From Streptomyces sp. PsTaAH-137 (GTDB lineage: Bacteria > Actinomycetota > Actinomycetes > Streptomycetales > Streptomycetaceae): a stretch of 64,000 nt of DNA. Numbering within the stretch: position 1 is the stretch's first letter; each line of letters opens with the position of its first letter. The stretch covers positions 250,851 through 314,850 of the forward strand of contig NZ_QLLY01000006.1 in assembly GCF_003259365.1 (NCBI RefSeq). The letters are read 5' to 3'. A program made the translations under genes and the position numbers. Shown here one piece after another: positions 1-10,169 of this stretch. The notes beneath the pieces are model-generated. The model saw only the letters and a program-made list of their open reading frames with translations. It searched no databases and was not told where the DNA came from.

Positions 1-248
1 AGGAGGTGTCCCTCGCGCAGACGGCGGCTCCCGAGGGGGCCTCGGACGCCGTCACCGACGATGCCGCCGAGTTGGTCTACGCGTATGACAGCAAGAAGCT
101 GGATGCCCGGAGGAAGGTCGTCGACTTCTCGTTCACCGCGCAGGACGGGGCGCAGTACGCGGTGCTTGTAGCGGGCCCCGACACCGACTGGCCCACCCAA
201 CGCACCCGCCTCACCACAGCCCTCTCCCGCTTCAGCCCCGGCCCGTAA
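1..248 (+). CDS. 3' end of an unidentified gene
   Basis: Only the last 82 codons lie in the window, entering in frame at base 3. The AGGAGG at bases 1-6 runs directly into the GTG at 6, too close to serve as its ribosome site, so the reading frame most likely continues upstream. The tail is rich in Asp and Ala and ends in LTTALSRFSPGP. The segment KVVDFSFTAQDGAQYAVLVA looks like beta strands of a small extracytoplasmic or sensor domain, but I do not recognise the family. Codon use is typical of the neighbours. A repeat array begins 14 bases after the stop. Confidence 0.6.
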   Translation, partial: EVSLAQTAAPEGASDAVTDDAAELVYAYDSKKLDARRKVVDFSFTAQDGAQYAVLVAGPDTDWPTQRTRLTTALSRFSPGP

Positions 249-261
249 GGGGCCTTCCGGA

Positions 262-630
262 TGCGCAGTTCCCCGCGCCCCTGGCTTGTCGTTCGTGTGC
301 GGCCCGGTGGCCGCTTCTCGCGCAGTTCCCCGCGCCCCTGAAGGCATGCGCTGCGCGCAGCCTTCCCCTGAGGCTGCGCTCCGCGCGCCTCTCTTGATGA
401 GATGGCGCACGAAGTGCGCATCTCAGGGGCGCGGGGAACTGCGCGACCAGCCACGACGGTGGCGCACCCGACGAACTACCCAGGGGCGCGGGGAACTGCG
501 CGACCAGCCACGACGGTGGTGCACTCGACGGTCTACCTAGGGGCGCGGGGAACTGCGCGACCGGCCACGACGGTGGTGCACCCGACGGACTACCTAGGGG
601 CGCGGGGAACTGCGCGGGCAGCCCCAACCT
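262..630. repeat. 57-bp repeat array with structured centre (array 1)
   Basis: This fills the 341-base gap between two converging genes. Copies of GCGCAGTTCCCCGCGCCCCT in one orientation begin at about 262 and 319; copies in the opposite orientation begin at 425, 482, 539 and 596. Spacing is exactly 57 bases on both sides. The 36-base part between cores is also conserved and reads CAGCCACGACGGTGG. The centre (340-425) holds three stem-loops; the clearest has arms TGAGATG and CATCTCA (about 398-425). Because 57 is a multiple of three, several frames stay open across the array; I regard these open frames as non-coding. Confidence 0.9.
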
Positions 631-2029
631 GGGGCGTGCGGGGCTTGGATCGGAGGGGGGTTTCGGTGATGGAGAGGGCGGCCAGCAAGGCCACCGCGCT
701 GACCCCCGCCGCGACGAGGAAGATGTGATGCGTCGCCGAGACGACGGAAGCAGCCGAACCGCCGTGCCCGGCGGCACTGTTGAACAGCGAGCCGAACACA
801 GCCAGCCCCACCGAGGCCCCGATGGTGCGGAACAGGTTGCCGCTGGCAGAAGCGACCCCCAGATCCTTCATCTCCACGCTGTTCTGCGCGATGGTCAGCA
901 CCATCTGCGTGAAGAACCCCATGCCGACCCCGGTGAGCACCATGAAGAGGGAGGCGGCGGCGCGGGAGGTGTGCGTGTCCATGGTGGAGAGCAGCAGGGT
1001 GCCGACGGTCAGGAAAGCCCCGCCGAGCACCGGGAAGACCTTGTAGCGCCCGGTACGGGACATCACCCGCCCGCCGATCTGGGACACGACCACCACGGGC
1101 GCCATGAGCGGAAGCAGCAGCAGCCCCGAGCTGGTCACGGACGTGTGCTGCACGGTCTGCTGGAAGAGCGGGAGATACAGCGAGGCCCCGAACATCACGG
1201 CACCCAGGGCGAACATCATCACCGAGGCCAGCCCGAAATTGCGGTGCGCGAAAATCCGTAGCGGAAGCACCGGCTCGGGCACCCGGCGCTGGACGAGGAC
1301 GAACGCGGCGCCGGCCACCACGGAGACGACGAGCAGCCCCACGACCTGCCAGGACCCCCACGCGTACTGCACGCCGCCCCAGGTGGTGGCGAGCACGACG
1401 GAGCTGATGGTCAGGGTCAGCAGGGCGATGCCGGGCCAGTCGATGCGGACCCGGGCGCGGTCGGCCGGGCGGTCGGCGGGCAGCATCAGCAGGCACCAGA
1501 CGAGGGCGACGAGCCCCAGCGGCAGATTGAGGTAGAAGGCCCAGCGCCAGCCGAGGTGCCCGGTGACGAGGCCGCCGACGAGCGGCCCGCCGATGGTGCC
1601 CAGCGCCATGACGGCGGCGGTCATCCCCTGGTAGCGCCCGCGCTCGCGGGGCGGCACCAGGGACCCGATGAGCGCGAACGCGAGCCCGCCGAGCCCGCCG
1701 GCGCCGAGCCCCTGCACCACGCGGAAGCCGATCAGCTCCCCCATGTTCCGGGCGGCGCCCGACAGCACGGACCCGGCGAGGAAGACGCCGATCGAGATCA
1801 GGAAGACGCGCTTGCGGCTGTAGAGGTCGCCGAGCTTGCCCCAGACCGGGGTGGAGACGGCGGTGGTCAGGGTGTAGGCGATGACGACCCACGACAGGTG
1901 GGAGGCGCCGCCGAGGTCCCGGACGATCGTCGGCATCGAGGTACCGACGATGTTGTTGTCCAGCATCGACAGGAGCATCGCGAGCATCACGCCGAGCATG
2001 GCCCAGCGCACAGAGACGGAATCAGGCAT
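590..2029 (-). CDS. DHA2-type MFS multidrug exporter
   Basis: Proton-driven drug exporter of the EmrB/QacA group, 479 aa, with about 14 hydrophobic membrane segments. Near the N-terminus SMLDNNIVGTSMPTIVRDLG is the family's helix-1 motif C-like region, and GKLGDLYSRKRVF between helices 2 and 3 is the MFS motif A. I start at ATG 2029 because the hydrophobic first helix follows it at once; upstream frame extension is not protein-like. The last residues (GAARAVPRAPR) are translated from the adjoining 57-bp repeat, so the stop codon lies inside the repeat. It is divergent from a TetR gene 84 bases away, the usual arrangement for a drug-inducible exporter. Substrate unknown. Confidence 0.9.
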   Translation of the reverse strand: MPDSVSVRWAMLGVMLAMLLSMLDNNIVGTSMPTIVRDLGGASHLSWVVIAYTLTTAVSTPVWGKLGDLYSRKRVFLISIGVFLAGSVLSGAARNMGELIGFRVVQGLGAGGLGGLAFALIGSLVPPRERGRYQGMTAAVMALGTIGGPLVGGLVTGHLGWRWAFYLNLPLGLVALVWCLLMLPADRPADRARVRIDWPGIALLTLTISSVVLATTWGGVQYAWGSWQVVGLLVVSVVAGAAFVLVQRRVPEPVLPLRIFAHRNFGLASVMMFALGAVMFGASLYLPLFQQTVQHTSVTSSGLLLLPLMAPVVVVSQIGGRVMSRTGRYKVFPVLGGAFLTVGTLLLSTMDTHTSRAAASLFMVLTGVGMGFFTQMVLTIAQNSVEMKDLGVASASGNLFRTIGASVGLAVFGSLFNSAAGHGGSAASVVSATHHIFLVAAGVSAVALLAALSITETPLRSKPRTPQVGAARAVPRAPR

Positions 2030-2048
2030 GCCATCGAGAAAAGCACAC

Positions 2049-2107
2049 TCGTTAAATAAGTGCAACGAATCAACTTTTTGAACAAGACAACCCAAGGGGT
2101 GTAGGCT
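2049..2107. promoter_or_regulatory. Divergent promoter and probable TetR operator
   Basis: The region between the exporter and the regulator is unusually AT-rich. ACTCGTT (2047-2053) and AACGAAT (2064-2070) form an imperfect inverted repeat, a plausible operator. On the plus strand TTGAAC (2078-2083) and TAGGCT (2102-2107) are spaced 18 bases and would start transcription at about the regulator's ATG. Operator identity is inferred from position only. Confidence 0.5.
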
Positions 2108-2113
2108 GTGATC

Positions 2114-2686
2114 ATGACCGTCGAACCCCTGGGCCGTCGCGAACGCAAGAAGGCCGCCACCCGCCAGGCCCTCGCCGACGCCGCGCTGCGGCTCTTCCTG
2201 GAGCACGGGTACGACGGCGTCGGCATCCGCGACATCGCCGAGGCCGCCGACGTCTCCACGACCACCCTGTTCAAGCACTTCTCCGGCAAGGAAGCCCTGG
2301 TCTTCGACCTCGACGAGGGCCAGGAGGAGGACCTGGTGGCGGCGGTCCGGGACCGCCCGGAAGGCCGTACGATCCTCGGCTCACTGCGCGAACTCGCGCA
2401 CCGTTACCAGGAGTTGGACCCGTCCGACGCCGACGCGGCCCGCTTCCGCGAACTGGTCGACGGCACCCGGGCGCTGCGCGAGTACGCCGAGCGGATGTGG
2501 CTGCGGCACCGCACCGCGCTGGCCCGCGCCATCGCCGAGGACACCGGCGCGCCCGAGGGCGATCCGGCGAGCGAGGCGCTGGCCGCCTTCGCGCTCCAGG
2601 CGATCCGTGTGGGCGACAGCCCCGAGGGCGTCGACATCGCCTTCGACATCCTGGAGCGCGGCTGGGACGCCACCCGCCGCGCGTGA
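2114..2686 (+). CDS. TetR-family repressor of the adjacent exporter
   Basis: 190 aa. The N-terminal 50 residues are a TetR helix-turn-helix: RERKKAATRQALADAALRLF, then GYDGVGIRDIAEAADVSTTT and LFKHFSGKEAL. The C-terminal part is a helical ligand-binding domain of no specific type (TetR_C-like). I choose ATG 2114 over GTG 2108 because a TAGGCT box ends six bases before it, as in other probable leaderless genes of this window, and no Shine-Dalgarno is present. Likely to repress itself and the divergent MFS exporter through the inverted repeat between them. The ligand is unknown. Confidence 0.88.
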   Translation: MTVEPLGRRERKKAATRQALADAALRLFLEHGYDGVGIRDIAEAADVSTTTLFKHFSGKEALVFDLDEGQEEDLVAAVRDRPEGRTILGSLRELAHRYQELDPSDADAARFRELVDGTRALREYAERMWLRHRTALARAIAEDTGAPEGDPASEALAAFALQAIRVGDSPEGVDIAFDILERGWDATRRA

Positions 2687-2825
2687 TGCAGCGCACTTCT
2701 GCCGACCGTTCACGCATGTTCTCCGCACCCCCGGGCAGGGGCCATCGACGTCACCCCTGAACGAGCCGGCCGGCCGTTCACGGCGGTGCACGGGGGCAGC
2801 TCATGAACGGAAGGCGAAGCAGGAC

Positions 2826-4328
2826 GTGTCAGCACAACAGACCATCCATGTCGGCGGAGAGTGGCGCGGTGCCGCCTCAGGGGCGAGCCGCGAGATCATC
2901 GACCCGGCGGATGCCGCACCGTTCGCCGTGATCGCCGAGGGCGGCGCCGAGGACGCGGACGCCGCGATCGCCGCTGCCCGGCTCGCCTTCGACGAGGGCC
3001 CGTGGCCGCACACGCCCGTCGCCGAACGCGCCGCGCTGCTGCGCCGGGTCGCCGACCTCCTCGTACGGGACCGGGAGAAGATCGGCCTCCTGGAGAGCCG
3101 CGACGCCGGGAAGACCGTCGAGGAGGGCCGCGTCGACGTCGACTGCGTCGCCGACGCCTTCCGCTACTTCGCCGACCTCGTCGTCGGAGAGGGCGCAGGA
3201 CGGGTCGTCGACGCGGGCTCCGACGAGATCCACAGCGTCGTCGTGCACGAACCCGTCGGCGTCTGCTCGATGATCACGCCCTGGAACTACCCGCTCCTCC
3301 AGGCGAGCTGGAAGATCGCCCCGGCGCTCGCCGCGGGCAACACCTTCGTCATCAAGCCGAGCGAGATCACCCCGCTGACCACGGTGGTCCTCGTCGAGCT
3401 GCTGGTCGAGGCCGGACTTCCGGCCGGAGTCGCCAACCTCGTGACGGGACCGGGGAGTTCGGTCGGCGCACGCCTCGCCGACCACCCCGACGTCGACCTC
3501 GTCTCCTTCACCGGCGGCCTGGTCAGCGGCACGAAGGTGGCGCAGGCCGCCGCCGCGTCCGTGAAGAAGGTCGCCCTCGAACTCGGCGGCAAGAACCCCA
3601 ACGTCGTCTTCGCCGACGCCTGCGACACCGAGGACGGCTTCGACACCGCCGTCGACCAGGCGCTGAACGCCGCGTTCATCCACAGCGGCCAGGTCTGCTC
3701 CGCCGGTTCCCGGCTCATCATCGAGGAGTCGGTGCGCGAGCGCTTCGTCGCCGAACTCGCCCGCCGCGCCGAGAAGATCCGGCTCGGCCGGGGCACCGAG
3801 AAGGACGTCGAGTGCGGGCCGCTCGTCAGCGAGCAGCAGCGCGACAAGACCGAGTCCTTCGTGGCCTCCGCCCTCGCCGAGGGCGCCGTGCCCCGGTGCG
3901 GCGGCAAGCGCCCCGAGCCCAGCGACGTACGCCCGGCCACCGGCTACTTCTACGAGCCGACCGTCCTCGACCAGTGCCACCGCGAGATGCGGGTCGTGCG
4001 CGAGGAGACCTTCGGGCCGATCCTCACCGTCGAGACGTTCCGCACCGAGGACGAGGCCGTCGCCCTCGCCAACGACACCGAGTACGGGCTCGCGGGCGCC
4101 GTGTGGACCGCCGACGCCGGGCGCGCGCGGCGCGTCGCCGGGCGGCTGCGGCACGGGACCGTCTGGATCAACGACTTCCACCCCTACCTGCCGCAGGCCG
4201 AATGGGGCGGCTTCGGGAAGAGCGGCGTCGGCCGTGAGCTCGGCCCCGCCGGGCTCGCCGAATACCGCGAGACCAAGCACGTCTACCAGAACCTGGCGCC
4301 CGCGCCGGTGCGCTGGTTCGCGGGCTGA
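2826..4328 (+). CDS. betB: Betaine aldehyde dehydrogenase
   Basis: NAD-dependent aldehyde dehydrogenase, 500 aa, expected to oxidise betaine aldehyde to glycine betaine in the cytoplasm. ALDH landmarks are in order: PWNYPLLQASWKIAPALAAG (nucleotide-binding and oxyanion Asn), VIKPSE, FTGG, the general base in LELGGKNPNVVFADA, and the catalytic Cys in HSGQVCSAGSR. The GTG start at 2826 follows GGAAGG/AGGAC; the frame is open further upstream but overlaps the end of the TetR gene and is not ALDH-like. Its job is inferred from the next four genes, a choline oxidoreductase and a glycine-betaine-type transporter. A repeat element separates it from the next gene, so they may be separately transcribed. 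Confidence 0.88.
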   Translation: MSAQQTIHVGGEWRGAASGASREIIDPADAAPFAVIAEGGAEDADAAIAAARLAFDEGPWPHTPVAERAALLRRVADLLVRDREKIGLLESRDAGKTVEEGRVDVDCVADAFRYFADLVVGEGAGRVVDAGSDEIHSVVVHEPVGVCSMITPWNYPLLQASWKIAPALAAGNTFVIKPSEITPLTTVVLVELLVEAGLPAGVANLVTGPGSSVGARLADHPDVDLVSFTGGLVSGTKVAQAAAASVKKVALELGGKNPNVVFADACDTEDGFDTAVDQALNAAFIHSGQVCSAGSRLIIEESVRERFVAELARRAEKIRLGRGTEKDVECGPLVSEQQRDKTESFVASALAEGAVPRCGGKRPEPSDVRPATGYFYEPTVLDQCHREMRVVREETFGPILTVETFRTEDEAVALANDTEYGLAGAVWTADAGRARRVAGRLRHGTVWINDFHPYLPQAEWGGFGKSGVGRELGPAGLAEYRETKHVYQNLAPAPVRWFAG

Positions 4329-4352
4329 TCTCTTTCGGTTGCCGGTCGGGCG

Positions 4353-4485
4353 CGCCACCGTCGTGGCTGGTCGCGCAGTTCCCCGCGCCCCTGAGATGCG
4401 CACTTCGTGCGCCATCTCATCGACAGAGGCGCGCGTCAGCGCAGCCTCAGGGGCGCGGGGAACTGCGCGACCAGCCCCCACCGGC
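4353..4485. repeat. Single inverted pair of the 57-bp repeat (array 2)
   Basis: One inverted core (about 4372-4391) and one direct core (about 4449-4469) flank a 57-base centre. The centre contains the GAGATGCGCAC/GTGCGCCATCTC stem-loop (4395-4421) followed by a short remnant of the second stem. It lies between two genes read in the same direction, unlike most arrays here. The rest of the gap to 4557 is C-rich and then carries the ribosome site of the next gene. Confidence 0.88.
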
Positions 4486-4557
4486 CCGCAGCCGCCCCCC
4501 CCCGACCGAACCCCCCACCATCAAGCGAAGTACCTTGCCAACCAACGGAGTTGACGC

Positions 4558-6107
4558 ATGCCGGAAAACCCCGAACAGCCCCAGCACACGTACGACTACG
4601 TCATCGTCGGCGGCGGCACCGCAGGGTCGGTGATCGCCTCCCGGCTCACCCAGGACCCGAACGTCACCGTCGCCGTCATCGAGGGCGGCCCCAGCGACAT
4701 CGGCCGCGACGACGTACTGACCCTGCGCCGCTGGCTCGGCCTCCTCGGCGGCGACCTCGACTACGGCTACACCACCACCGAGCAGCCGCGCGGCAACTCG
4801 CACATCCTGCACAGCCGCGCCAAGGTGCTCGGCGGCTGCTCGTCGCACAACACGCTGATCTCGTTCAAGCCGCTGCCCGGCGACTGGGACGAGTGGGCCG
4901 CGGCCGGCGCCGAGGGCTGGGACCACCAGGCGATGGACCCGTACTTCGGCAAGCTGCGCAACAACATCGTCCCCGTCGACGAGCAGGACCGGAACGCCAT
5001 CGCCCGCGACTTCGTCGAGGCCGCGCAGACGGCGACCGGAGTGCCGCGCGTCGAGGGCTTCAACAAGGGCCCGTTCAAGGACGGCGTCGGCTTCTTCGAC
5101 CTCGCCTACCACCCCGAGAACAACAAGCGGTCCTCCGCCTCCGTCGCGTACCTGCACCCGCACATGGAAGCGGGCGACCGCCCCAACCTGACGCTCCTGC
5201 TGGAGACGTGGGCGCACAAGCTGGAGTTCGTCGACGGCACGCGCGCCAGCGGCGTGCACGTGCGCACCAAGGACGGCGAGGAGCAGCTGATCACCGCGCG
5301 GCGCGAGGTCGTCGTCTGCGCCGGGGCCGTCGACACGCCCCGCCTGCTCCTGCACTCCGGCATCGGCCCGAAGGCCGACCTGGAGAAGCTCGGCATCCCC
5401 GTCCTGCACGACCTGCCGGGCGTCGGCGAGAACCTGCTCGACCACCCCGAGTCGGTCATCGTCTGGGAGACCGACGGGCCGATCCCCGACAACAGCGCCA
5501 TGGACAGCGACGCGGGCCTGTTCGTCCAGCGCGACCCGGACGCGGCCGGGCCGGACCTGATGTTCCACTTCTACCAAATACCGTTCACGGACAACCCCGA
5601 GCGGCTCGGCTACGAGAAGCCCGAGCACGGGGTCTCCATGACGCCGAACATCCCGAAGCCGAAGAGCCGCGGCCGCCTGTACCTGACCAGCGCGGACCCC
5701 GAGGTCAAGCCCGCCCTCGACTTCCGGTACTTCACCGACGAGGACGACTACGACGGGCAGACCCTCGTCGACGGCATCCGCATCGCCCGCGAGATCGCGA
5801 AGACGCAGCCGCTCGCCGGCTGGCTCAAGCGCGAGGTGTGCCCGGGGCCCGACGTCACGGGCGACGAGGAGCTGAGCGAGTACGCCCGCAAGGTCGCGCA
5901 CACCGTCTATCACCCCGCGGGTACTTGCCGAATAGGGGCCGCTGACGATGAACTCGCCGTGGTCGACCCCGAGTTGAGGGTCCGCGGGCTTCAGTCCATC
6001 CGTATCGCCGACGCGTCCGTCTTCCCGACGATGCCCGCGGTGAACCCGATGATCGGGGTGCTCATGGTCGGGGAGAAGTGCGCCGAGCTGATGGGTGGTG
6101 ATGCGTG

Positions 6108-6108
<1 letters not shown>
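4558..6108 (+). CDS. betA: GMC-family choline dehydrogenase/oxidase
   Basis: FAD-dependent GMC oxidoreductase, 516 aa. The N-terminal dinucleotide-binding motif is [17 protein letters not shown] with the Glu after the next strand (VAVIEGG). [17 protein letters not shown] is the first GMC signature and [16 protein letters not shown] the second. The C-terminal [13 protein letters not shown] and [17 protein letters not shown] carry the active-site His and Asn pair. Expected to oxidise choline to betaine aldehyde, feeding the dehydrogenase upstream. Starts at ATG 4558 after GGAG. Its stop overlaps the next start (TGATG), so translation with the ABC transporter genes is probably coupled. Confidence 0.85.
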
Positions 6109-7211
<1,103 letters not shown>

Positions 7212-9182
7212 ATGACCGCCGCCGTCACCGCCGCCCCGCCGTCGAAGACCGGCACGGGCGGCCTCAGGAACCTCACCCCGCGCCATCGCGCCCTCGGCAA
7301 GCTCCTGCTGCTCGCCGTCGCCGCGGCGGTGCTCGTGCCGATCGCCACCGCTCACTGGTCCGGCGCGGCCTGGCCGCACGCCCTCACCGTCGACATCTCC
7401 GAACCGCTCGGCAGGGCCAGCGACTGGATCATCGACAACCGTGACAGCTCCCCGCTGTTCATCTACTTCCTCGGCCACATCAGCAACGCGCTCATCGTCG
7501 CCATCCGCGCCGTGTACGTGGTGCTGCTCGCCGCCGGCTGGGCGGGCGTCACCACCGCCGCGGGCCTGATCGCCTGGCGCGTCGCCGGGTGGCGCCTCGC
7601 GGCATCGGCCGTCGTCGCCTTCCTGGCCTGCGGCGCCCTCGGCATGTGGATCCCGACCATGCAGACGCTCGCGCTGATGGTCGTCGCCGTGCTCGCCTCG
7701 GTGATCCTCGGCGCCCTGCTCGGCCTCGCCGCGGGCCTGAGCGAGCGCATGTACCGCATGCTGCGCCCGGTCCTCGACACCATGCAGGTGCTGCCCGCGT
7801 ACGCGTACCTCCTGCCGGTCGTCCTGATCTTCGGCATGGGCGTCCCGGCGGCGGTCCTCGCCACCGTCGTCTACGCGGCGCCGCCCATGGCCCGCCTGAC
7901 CGCGCTCGGCCTACGCTCCGCCGACGGCGGCGTCATGGAGGCCGTCACCTCGCTCGGCGCCACCGCCCGCCAGCGCCTGCTGTCGGCCCGCCTCCCGCTG
8001 GCCCGCAAGGAACTCCTCCTCGGCCTCAACCAGACGATCATGATGGCGCTGTCCATGGCCGTCATCGCCTCCGTCATCGGCGCCGCCGGTCTCGGTGACC
8101 GCGTCTACCAGGCCCTCGCCTCGGTCGACGTCGGCGCCGCGCTCGCCGCGGGCATCCCGATCGTGCTGCTCGCCGTCATCCTCGACCGGGTCACCGGCGC
8201 GGCGGGCGAGAAGCTCGGCTCGCACGAGGCGCCGGCCCGCTGGAAGTGGGGCGTCGTCGCGGCCGGCACGGTCGTCGTCGCGCTCGTGGTCCGTTTCGTC
8301 GCCGGCCTCGACTGGCCGGACGCCTGGGTCGTCAAGATCGCACCCACCGTCAACGACGCCGTCGACTGGATGACCGACCACCTCTACACCGGCGTCCCGT
8401 ACGTCGGCGGCACCGCCGACTGGGCCGCGCACTTCACCACCTGGGTCCTCGACCCGGTCCGCTCGGGCCTGACCTGGCTTCCGTGGTGGTCCGTGCTCCT
8501 GATCGTGGCCGCGCTGGCCTGGCTGATCGGCACCTGGCGCACCGCGCTGACCGCCGTCCTCGCCATGGCGGCGATCGGCTACCTCGGCGTGTGGAAGGCG
8601 TCCCTCGACACCCTCTCCCAGGTCCTCGCCGCCGTCGCGGTGACCCTCGTCCTCGGCTTCGCGACCGGCATCGCGGCGGCCCGCAGCAACCGCTTCGAGC
8701 GCCTGCTCCGCCCGGTCCTGGACGTCTTCCAGACGATGCCGCAGTTCGTGTACCTGATCCCGGTCGTCGCCCTCTTCGGCGTCGGCCGCGCCCCGGCGGT
8801 CGCCGCGGCCGTGGTCTACGCGCTTCCGGCCGTCGTCCGCATCACCACGCAGGGCCTGCGCCAGGTCGACCCGGCCGCGCTGGAGGCGTCCCGCTCGATG
8901 GGCGCGACCACGGCCCAGCAGCTCCGCCAGGTCCAACTGCCGCTCGCCCGGCCCGCGTTGCTCCTCGCCGTGAACCAGGGTGTCGTCCTGACCCTCGCCG
9001 TCGTCATCATCGGCGGCCTGGTCGGCGGTGGCGCGCTCGGCTACGACGTCGTGTTCGGCCTCGCCCAGGGCGACCTGGCGACCGGCCTGGTCGCGGGTGC
9101 CGCGATCGTCTGCCTCGGCCTGATGCTGGACCGGGTGACGCAGCCGACGGGCCGCCGTACGCACGAAGGAAAGGGGGCCTGA
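7212..9182 (+). CDS. proW: Tandem permease of the betaine ABC transporter
   Basis: 656 aa, about twice the usual ProW length. Two binding-protein-dependent permease domains are fused in tandem. Each has the ABC-coupling motif: first EAVTSLGATARQRLLSARLP (about residues 238-257), second EASRSMGATTAQQLRQVQLP (about 560-580). Each half is also preceded by a matching DW(I/M) extracellular stretch (SDWIIDN and VDWMTDH). A single chain could therefore supply both permease halves that are normally a homodimer. ATG follows the proV stop with no gap. Together with ProV and ProX it imports glycine betaine or choline across the membrane. Confidence 0.9.
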   Translation: MTAAVTAAPPSKTGTGGLRNLTPRHRALGKLLLLAVAAAVLVPIATAHWSGAAWPHALTVDISEPLGRASDWIIDNRDSSPLFIYFLGHISNALIVAIRAVYVVLLAAGWAGVTTAAGLIAWRVAGWRLAASAVVAFLACGALGMWIPTMQTLALMVVAVLASVILGALLGLAAGLSERMYRMLRPVLDTMQVLPAYAYLLPVVLIFGMGVPAAVLATVVYAAPPMARLTALGLRSADGGVMEAVTSLGATARQRLLSARLPLARKELLLGLNQTIMMALSMAVIASVIGAAGLGDRVYQALASVDVGAALAAGIPIVLLAVILDRVTGAAGEKLGSHEAPARWKWGVVAAGTVVVALVVRFVAGLDWPDAWVVKIAPTVNDAVDWMTDHLYTGVPYVGGTADWAAHFTTWVLDPVRSGLTWLPWWSVLLIVAALAWLIGTWRTALTAVLAMAAIGYLGVWKASLDTLSQVLAAVAVTLVLGFATGIAAARSNRFERLLRPVLDVFQTMPQFVYLIPVVALFGVGRAPAVAAAVVYALPAVVRITTQGLRQVDPAALEASRSMGATTAQQLRQVQLPLARPALLLAVNQGVVLTLAVVIIGGLVGGGALGYDVVFGLAQGDLATGLVAGAAIVCLGLMLDRVTQPTGRRTHEGKGA

Positions 9183-9187
9183 GCAGT

Positions 9188-10159
9188 ATGAAGCTGAAGC
9201 GCACTCATCGCTACGCGGCCGTGATCGCCGCGTCCGGAGCCCTTCTCGCCGTCACCGGCTGCGGCGCGGCGGACATGACGAAGCAGTCGTCGCCGTTCGC
9301 CAACGCCAAGGGCGCCAAGACGGTCACCCTCTCCGTCCAGTCCTGGGTCGGCGCGCAGGCCAACGTGGCCGTCGCCCAGTACCTCCTCGAACACGAACTC
9401 GGCTACCGCGTCGACACCGTCCAGGTCGACGAGGTCCCGGCCTGGGACGCCCTCAGCCAGGGCCGCGTCGACGCGATCCTGGAGGACTGGGGCCACCCCG
9501 ACCAGGAGGCCCGCTACGTCAAGGACAAGAAGACGATCGTGAACGGCGGCGGCCTCGGCGTCACCGGCCACATCGGCTGGTTCGTCCCGACGTACTTCGC
9601 GAAGCAGCACCCGGACATCAAGAGCTGGAAGAATCTGAACAAGTACGCGGATCAGCTCAAGACCGCCGAGAGCGGCGGCAAGGGCCAGCTCCTCGACGGC
9701 TCACCCTCGTACGTCACGAACGACAAGGCCCTCGTCCAGAACCTGAAGCTGGACTACCAGGTCGTCTTCTCCGGCTCCGAGGCCGCGCAGATCACGCAGA
9801 TGAAGCAGTTCGCGAAGCAGAAGAAGCCGTTCCTGTCGTACTGGTACACCCCGCAGTGGCTGTCCCAGCAGGTCCCGATGACGGAGGTGAAGCTGCCCCC
9901 GTACAAGGAGGGCTGCGACGCCGACCCGAAGAAGATCACCTGCGCCTACCCGACGACCCCGCTCCAGAAGTATCTCAACGCGGACTTCGCCGAGTCGGGC
10001 GGCGAGGCGGCGGACTTCCTGAAGAAGTTCCGCTGGACGACGGACGACCAGAACGAGGTCTCCCTCCTGATCGCCGACAAGAAGCTGACGCCGGAGGCGG
10101 CGGCGAAGAAGTGGGTGGACGGTCACCGGTCCACGTGGAAGGCGTGGCTGGGCAAGTAG
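9188..10159 (+). CDS. proX: Glycine betaine/choline-binding lipoprotein
   Basis: 323 aa OpuAC-type substrate-binding protein. The signal peptide ends in a lipobox, LLAVTGC, so it is anchored outside the membrane. TVTLSVQSWVGAQANVAVAQ and the later VDAILEDWGHPD are typical of the family; WV and EDWGHP contribute to the aromatic box that binds the trimethylammonium group. AAKKWVDGHRSTWKAWLG is the usual C-terminus. ATG 9188 follows AAGGGGG. It is the last gene of the betaine unit and faces a minus-strand gene that ends only 10 bases away. Confidence 0.92.
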   Translation: MKLKRTHRYAAVIAASGALLAVTGCGAADMTKQSSPFANAKGAKTVTLSVQSWVGAQANVAVAQYLLEHELGYRVDTVQVDEVPAWDALSQGRVDAILEDWGHPDQEARYVKDKKTIVNGGGLGVTGHIGWFVPTYFAKQHPDIKSWKNLNKYADQLKTAESGGKGQLLDGSPSYVTNDKALVQNLKLDYQVVFSGSEAAQITQMKQFAKQKKPFLSYWYTPQWLSQQVPMTEVKLPPYKEGCDADPKKITCAYPTTPLQKYLNADFAESGGEAADFLKKFRWTTDDQNEVSLLIADKKLTPEAAAKKWVDGHRSTWKAWLGK

Positions 10160-10169
10160 CGTCTTCGCC

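Noticed and set aside
425..630. CRISPR array
   Set aside because: Spacers are conserved copies of the same sequence, the unit is 57 bases, both orientations occur, and there are no cas genes.
402..728. 108-aa repeat-rich ORF across array 1 (GARGTARPATTV units)
   Set aside because: It is the direct translation of the 57-bp intergenic repeat, lacks a ribosome site and lies between converging genes.
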